In this document: positions 31,180 to 33,582 of the stretch, piece after piece
Layout of the letters: each line of letters begins with the position of its first letter
Position numbering within the stretch: position 1 is the first letter of the stretch
DNA from: Leucobacter chromiiresistens
Lineage (GTDB): Bacteria > Actinomycetota > Actinomycetes > Actinomycetales > Microbacteriaceae
Direction: 5' to 3'
Assembly: GCF_001477055.1 (NCBI RefSeq)
Contig: NZ_LDRK01000005.1
Location: 1 to 33,582, forward strand
DNA: 33,582 nt
Position numbers and translations under genes: made by a program
The notes under the pieces: model-generated
The model's database searches: none
The model's input: the letters and a program-made list of their open reading frames with translations, nothing else
What the model was told of the DNA's origin: nothing

Positions 31180-32118
31180 GTGGGGTTCGCCGATGCCAGC
31201 GCGAGCGAGCGGCCGTACCTGCCGCCCGCCGTCGCCGTGTCCACGGTGGCATTCGCACTCCGGCCGCCGCCGGGCGCGTCGACCCTCGATGCGGACGCAG
31301 CCGCCGACGGCGAGGCGTCTGCCGCACCCGCGACGCTCTGGATCCCGTTGGTGCGACGCACCCGCGAACCGTTCCGCGGGCGCTGGGCGCTGCCCGGCGG
31401 GCCGACCCGGTGGAACGAGACGCTGACCGATACCGCGCTGCGGTCGATCCGCGCCGCCGCCGGATGCACTCCCGGCTACCTCGAGCAGCTGTACGCGTTC
31501 GGCGGCGTCGAGCGCTCGGCCGACGCCGCGCGGCTCGTGACCATCGCGTACTGGGCGATGCTCGGCGAGGGCGACCTCGACGCGGCGGTCGGGGCGGGCG
31601 CGGCGGCCGCCGCCGAGGATCGCCCGAGCGACTCCGGTGCAGGGTCGGCCGACGGGCCGTGGAACCGCGTGACGACCGCCCCGAGCACGAGCCGACGATG
31701 GGACGATCCGCGCGATCCGCCACCGCTCCAGCCGTTCGACGCCGCGAGCCCGGACTCCGAGGGCAACGTGGCGTGGTGCTCGGCCGACCGCCTCCCCGAA
31801 CTCGCCTTCGACCACGCCGGCATCATCGCCTACGCGCTCGCCCGGCTGCGCAGCAAGACCGAGTACGCGGCCGTCGCGCACCGCTTCCTGGGGCCGACCT
31901 TCACGATCGGCAGGCTCCGAGCCGTGCACGAAGCCGTGCTCGGCGCAGCGGTCGATCCGGCCAACTTCAGGCGGCAGATGCTCGCCCGGGGCGTGCTCGT
32001 CGACACCGGCGAGCGCGAGACCGGAGCCGCGCACCGCCCTGCACGGCTCTACCGATTCTCGAACGATGCAGCGCCGGAGCCCCCCGACGCGCGCCCGCAC
32101 CCACGGAGGTCCGCATGA
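31180..32118 (+). CDS. nrtR: NrtR-type transcriptional regulator of NAD biosynthesis (Nudix-like + winged helix)
   Basis: The 312-residue protein has a Nudix-fold N-terminal domain and a C-terminal winged helix (about 225-293) with FLGPTFTIGRLRAVHEAVLG, NFRRQMLARGVLVDTG and RPARLYRF, the NrtR hallmark. The Nudix box aligns as G74-x5-E80-x7-R88 and G95, but the catalytic glutamates are replaced by Ser89, Ala92 and Ala93, so hydrolysis should be lost while ligand binding may remain. An unusual Ala/Pro/Asp-rich insert (about 130-195) interrupts the Nudix domain. The GTG at 31180 has AGGGAGG 5 bases upstream; the ATG at 31178 is out of frame. The stop overlaps the nadA start (ATGA), so it is autoregulated with nadA-nadB (inference). 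Confidence 0.9.
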   Translation: MGFADASASERPYLPPAVAVSTVAFALRPPPGASTLDADAAADGEASAAPATLWIPLVRRTREPFRGRWALPGGPTRWNETLTDTALRSIRAAAGCTPGYLEQLYAFGGVERSADAARLVTIAYWAMLGEGDLDAAVGAGAAAAAEDRPSDSGAGSADGPWNRVTTAPSTSRRWDDPRDPPPLQPFDAASPDSEGNVAWCSADRLPELAFDHAGIIAYALARLRSKTEYAAVAHRFLGPTFTIGRLRAVHEAVLGAAVDPANFRRQMLARGVLVDTGERETGAAHRPARLYRFSNDAAPEPPDARPHPRRSA

Positions 32119-33515
32119 CCAGCGTCACCGAACTCATCACCGCTGCCGCAGCGCACGAGCGCGAGCGCGAAGCCGCCCTCGGCGGCGGTGACGGCGTCGG
32201 CGCCGCACCCGCACCGGGATCGGCATCGGCATCGGCATCGGCGTCCGCGCCCGAGCACCGCCGCGTCGCGGCGCGCCCGATCGCGCTGCGGGCGACGGGC
32301 CGCTCGACGTGCGACCCGTCGCTCCCGCAGGCTCCGTGGGCGATCGACCGGCAACCCGGGTACGGCCCGGGCGCCTCGACCATCGACCGCGCCCCCGTCG
32401 ACGCCCCGCGTCAGGGGCCGCTGCCCGAGCGCTACACCTCGGCGACCGACGCGGAGCTCGACTCCTGGATCTCCGCGGCACGCGAAACGCTCGGTCCGCG
32501 CGTGCGCATCCTCGGCCACTTCTACCAGCGCGACGAGATCGTGCGGTACGCCGATTTCGTCGGTGATTCGTTCATGCTCGCGCAGGCCGCGAAGGGAAGC
32601 CCCGAGGCCGAGGCGTTCGTCTTCTGCGGTGTGCACTTCATGGCCGAGACCGCCGACATCCTCTCGGGCGCCGATCAGGCGGTCATCCTCCCGAACCTCG
32701 CCGCGGGCTGCTCGATGGCCGACATGGCGACCATCGACCAGGTGGAGGCGTGCTGGCGCGAGCTCATGGCGGCGCTCGGCGAGACCGGGGCGGACGGCCG
32801 GCAGTCCGTGATCCCCGTCACCTACATGAACTCCTCTGCGGCGATCAAGGCGTTCTGCGGGCGCAACGGGGGCATCGTCTGCACCTCCTCGAACGCGCGC
32901 ACCGTGCTGGAGTGGGCCTTCGAGCGCGGACAGCGCGTCGTGTTCTTCCCGGATCAGCACCTCGGGCGCAACACCGCACGGGCGATGGGCGTCGACGAGC
33001 GGCAGATGCCGCTGTGGCGGCCGCACCTGCCGCTCGGGGGCAACACGGAGCAGCAGTTGCGCGATGCGCGCGTGATCCTGTGGAACGGCTTCTGCTCCGT
33101 GCACAAGCGCTTCACGGTGGCGCAGATCGAGCAGGCCCGCGCCGACCACCCCGGAGTGCGCGTCATCGTGCATCCCGAATGCCCCGCCGAGGTGGTCGAT
33201 GCCGCCGACGGGGCGGGCTCGACGGAGTACATCCGCCAAGAGGTCGAGCGGGCAGCGCCCGGCAGCGTGATCGCGGTCGGCACCGAGATCAATCTCGTGA
33301 ACCGACTCCAGCAGCAGCGGCCCGACGTGACGATCTTCTGCCTCGATCCCGTCGTGTGCCCGTGCTCGACGATGTACCGCATCCACCCGGCGTACCTCGC
33401 GTGGACGCTCGAGTCGCTGCTTGCCGGCGCGACGCCGAACCGCATCACCGTGCCCGCGGGAGTGGCCGACGCGTCGCGGGTCGCGCTCGAGCGCATGCTG
33501 GCCGCGAAGCCGTGA
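32115..33515 (+). CDS. nadA: Quinolinate synthase A (NadA)
   Basis: The 466-residue protein carries the NadA core from about residue 125: RILGHFYQRDEIVRYADFVG, GVHFMAETADIL, LAAGCSMADMA (Cys199), VTYMNSSAAIKAFCG and GIVCTSSNA (Cys256). It also has VIVHPECPAEVV and CLDPVVCPCSTMYRIHP, which contains the third cluster Cys. It condenses iminoaspartate with dihydroxyacetone phosphate to quinolinate using a [4Fe-4S] cluster. The first 120 residues form an Ala/Ser/Pro-rich extension (including GSASASASASAP) not needed in shorter homologues of about 350 residues. GGAGG lies 5 bases before the ATG. It is coupled to nrtR upstream and overlaps nadB downstream (GTGA). Confidence 0.95.
   Translation: MTSVTELITAAAAHEREREAALGGGDGVGAAPAPGSASASASASAPEHRRVAARPIALRATGRSTCDPSLPQAPWAIDRQPGYGPGASTIDRAPVDAPRQGPLPERYTSATDAELDSWISAARETLGPRVRILGHFYQRDEIVRYADFVGDSFMLAQAAKGSPEAEAFVFCGVHFMAETADILSGADQAVILPNLAAGCSMADMATIDQVEACWRELMAALGETGADGRQSVIPVTYMNSSAAIKAFCGRNGGIVCTSSNARTVLEWAFERGQRVVFFPDQHLGRNTARAMGVDERQMPLWRPHLPLGGNTEQQLRDARVILWNGFCSVHKRFTVAQIEQARADHPGVRVIVHPECPAEVVDAADGAGSTEYIRQEVERAAPGSVIAVGTEINLVNRLQQQRPDVTIFCLDPVVCPCSTMYRIHPAYLAWTLESLLAGATPNRITVPAGVADASRVALERMLAAKP
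32220..32243 (+). repeat. Hexanucleotide repeat in the nadA N-terminal extension
   Basis: Four TCGGCA-type units (the last TCGGCG) at 32220-32243 encode the alternating Ser-Ala run near residues 36-45 of NadA. The 6-base period keeps the frame on expansion or loss. Confidence 0.85.
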
Positions 33516-33582
33516 TCCTCGTCGTCGGTTCGGGGGTCGCGGGGCTCTCGGCAGCGCTCGCCGCGGTGGGGGACGGCGGCGA
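33512..33582 (+). CDS. nadB: L-aspartate oxidase (NadB), N-terminal fragment cut by window edge
   Basis: Only 23 codons are visible. They start with a GTG that overlaps the nadA stop (GTGA, 33512-33515) and read VILVVGSGVAGLSAALAAVG, an FAD-binding GxGxxG dinucleotide loop. Position after nadA makes NadB, which makes iminoaspartate for NadA, the expected identity. The fragment alone cannot exclude another flavoprotein. Confidence 0.8.
   Translation, partial: MILVVGSGVAGLSAALAAVGDGG

Noticed and set aside
1-33582. tRNA, rRNA, tmRNA, integrase, transposase or prophage genes
   Set aside because: None was recognised on either strand; the window looks like ordinary chromosomal DNA without sharp composition breaks apart from the cspA leader.

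Overview
The window is very GC-rich, tightly packed DNA with strong GGAGG-type ribosome binding sites, many 4-base ATGA/GTGA gene overlaps, and gene families typical of Actinobacteria. The combination (fused OtsA-OtsB, NrtR next to nadA-nadB, topoisomerase IB, GCS2 ligase, DUF2795, SigB/SigF-type sigma factor) suggests a Microbacteriaceae-like actinobacterium of the order Micrococcales. That placement is an inference from gene content and was not tested by alignment. I see no rRNA, tRNA, CRISPR array, transposase or phage gene.

Layout. (1) 1-4447, minus strand: a moxR - DUF58 - transglutaminase (TgpA-like) operon whose last gene runs off the left edge. (2) 4503-10289: a stress-type block. It holds a trehalose synthase/phosphatase fusion, an SRPBCC protein, a small acidic protein, a GCS2 carboxylate-amine ligase, a eukaryote-type topoisomerase IB and a small DUF2795 protein. 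Its first part is rich in tandem repeats (15 bp x3, 17 bp x5, 31 bp x2). (3) 10381-21026: a heptose activation and transfer locus. A minus-strand chain runs gmhB-like phosphatase, GT9 transferase, GT-B transferase, GT4 transferase, gmhA, hldE-like gene, with every junction a 4-base overlap. An SDR gene follows after a gap. A second, separate hldE-like gene and two further GT9 genes flank the chain. (4) 21063-25665: an orphan stress sigma factor, a Rieske/FAD oxidoreductase, a small SAP/Rho-N-like protein, a stress-type SDR and a TetR regulator. (5) 25662-30524, minus strand: MFS transporter, M20 peptidase and fadH, read fadH to MFS. (6) 30607-31017: cspA with a long leader and a very clear intrinsic terminator. 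(7) 31089-33582: nrtR-nadA-nadB, with a near-consensus promoter and a palindromic candidate NrtR operator; nadB is cut by the right edge.

How it fits together. The most striking part is the heptose locus. GmhA, two bifunctional kinase/nucleotidyltransferases, a GmhB-like phosphatase and five glycosyltransferases (three of them GT9, the heptosyltransferase family) form what looks like a complete ADP-heptose supply and transfer route in an organism that should have no lipopolysaccharide. No HldD-type epimerase is present, so the transferred sugar may be the D,D-heptose. It is flanked on both sides by stress or desiccation-type genes. Four of these transcription units share an unusual bipartite upstream sequence, TCAA (or TCGA), then 28-29 bases, then a TAnnnT -10-like element. 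This suggests a common but unrecognised promoter class.
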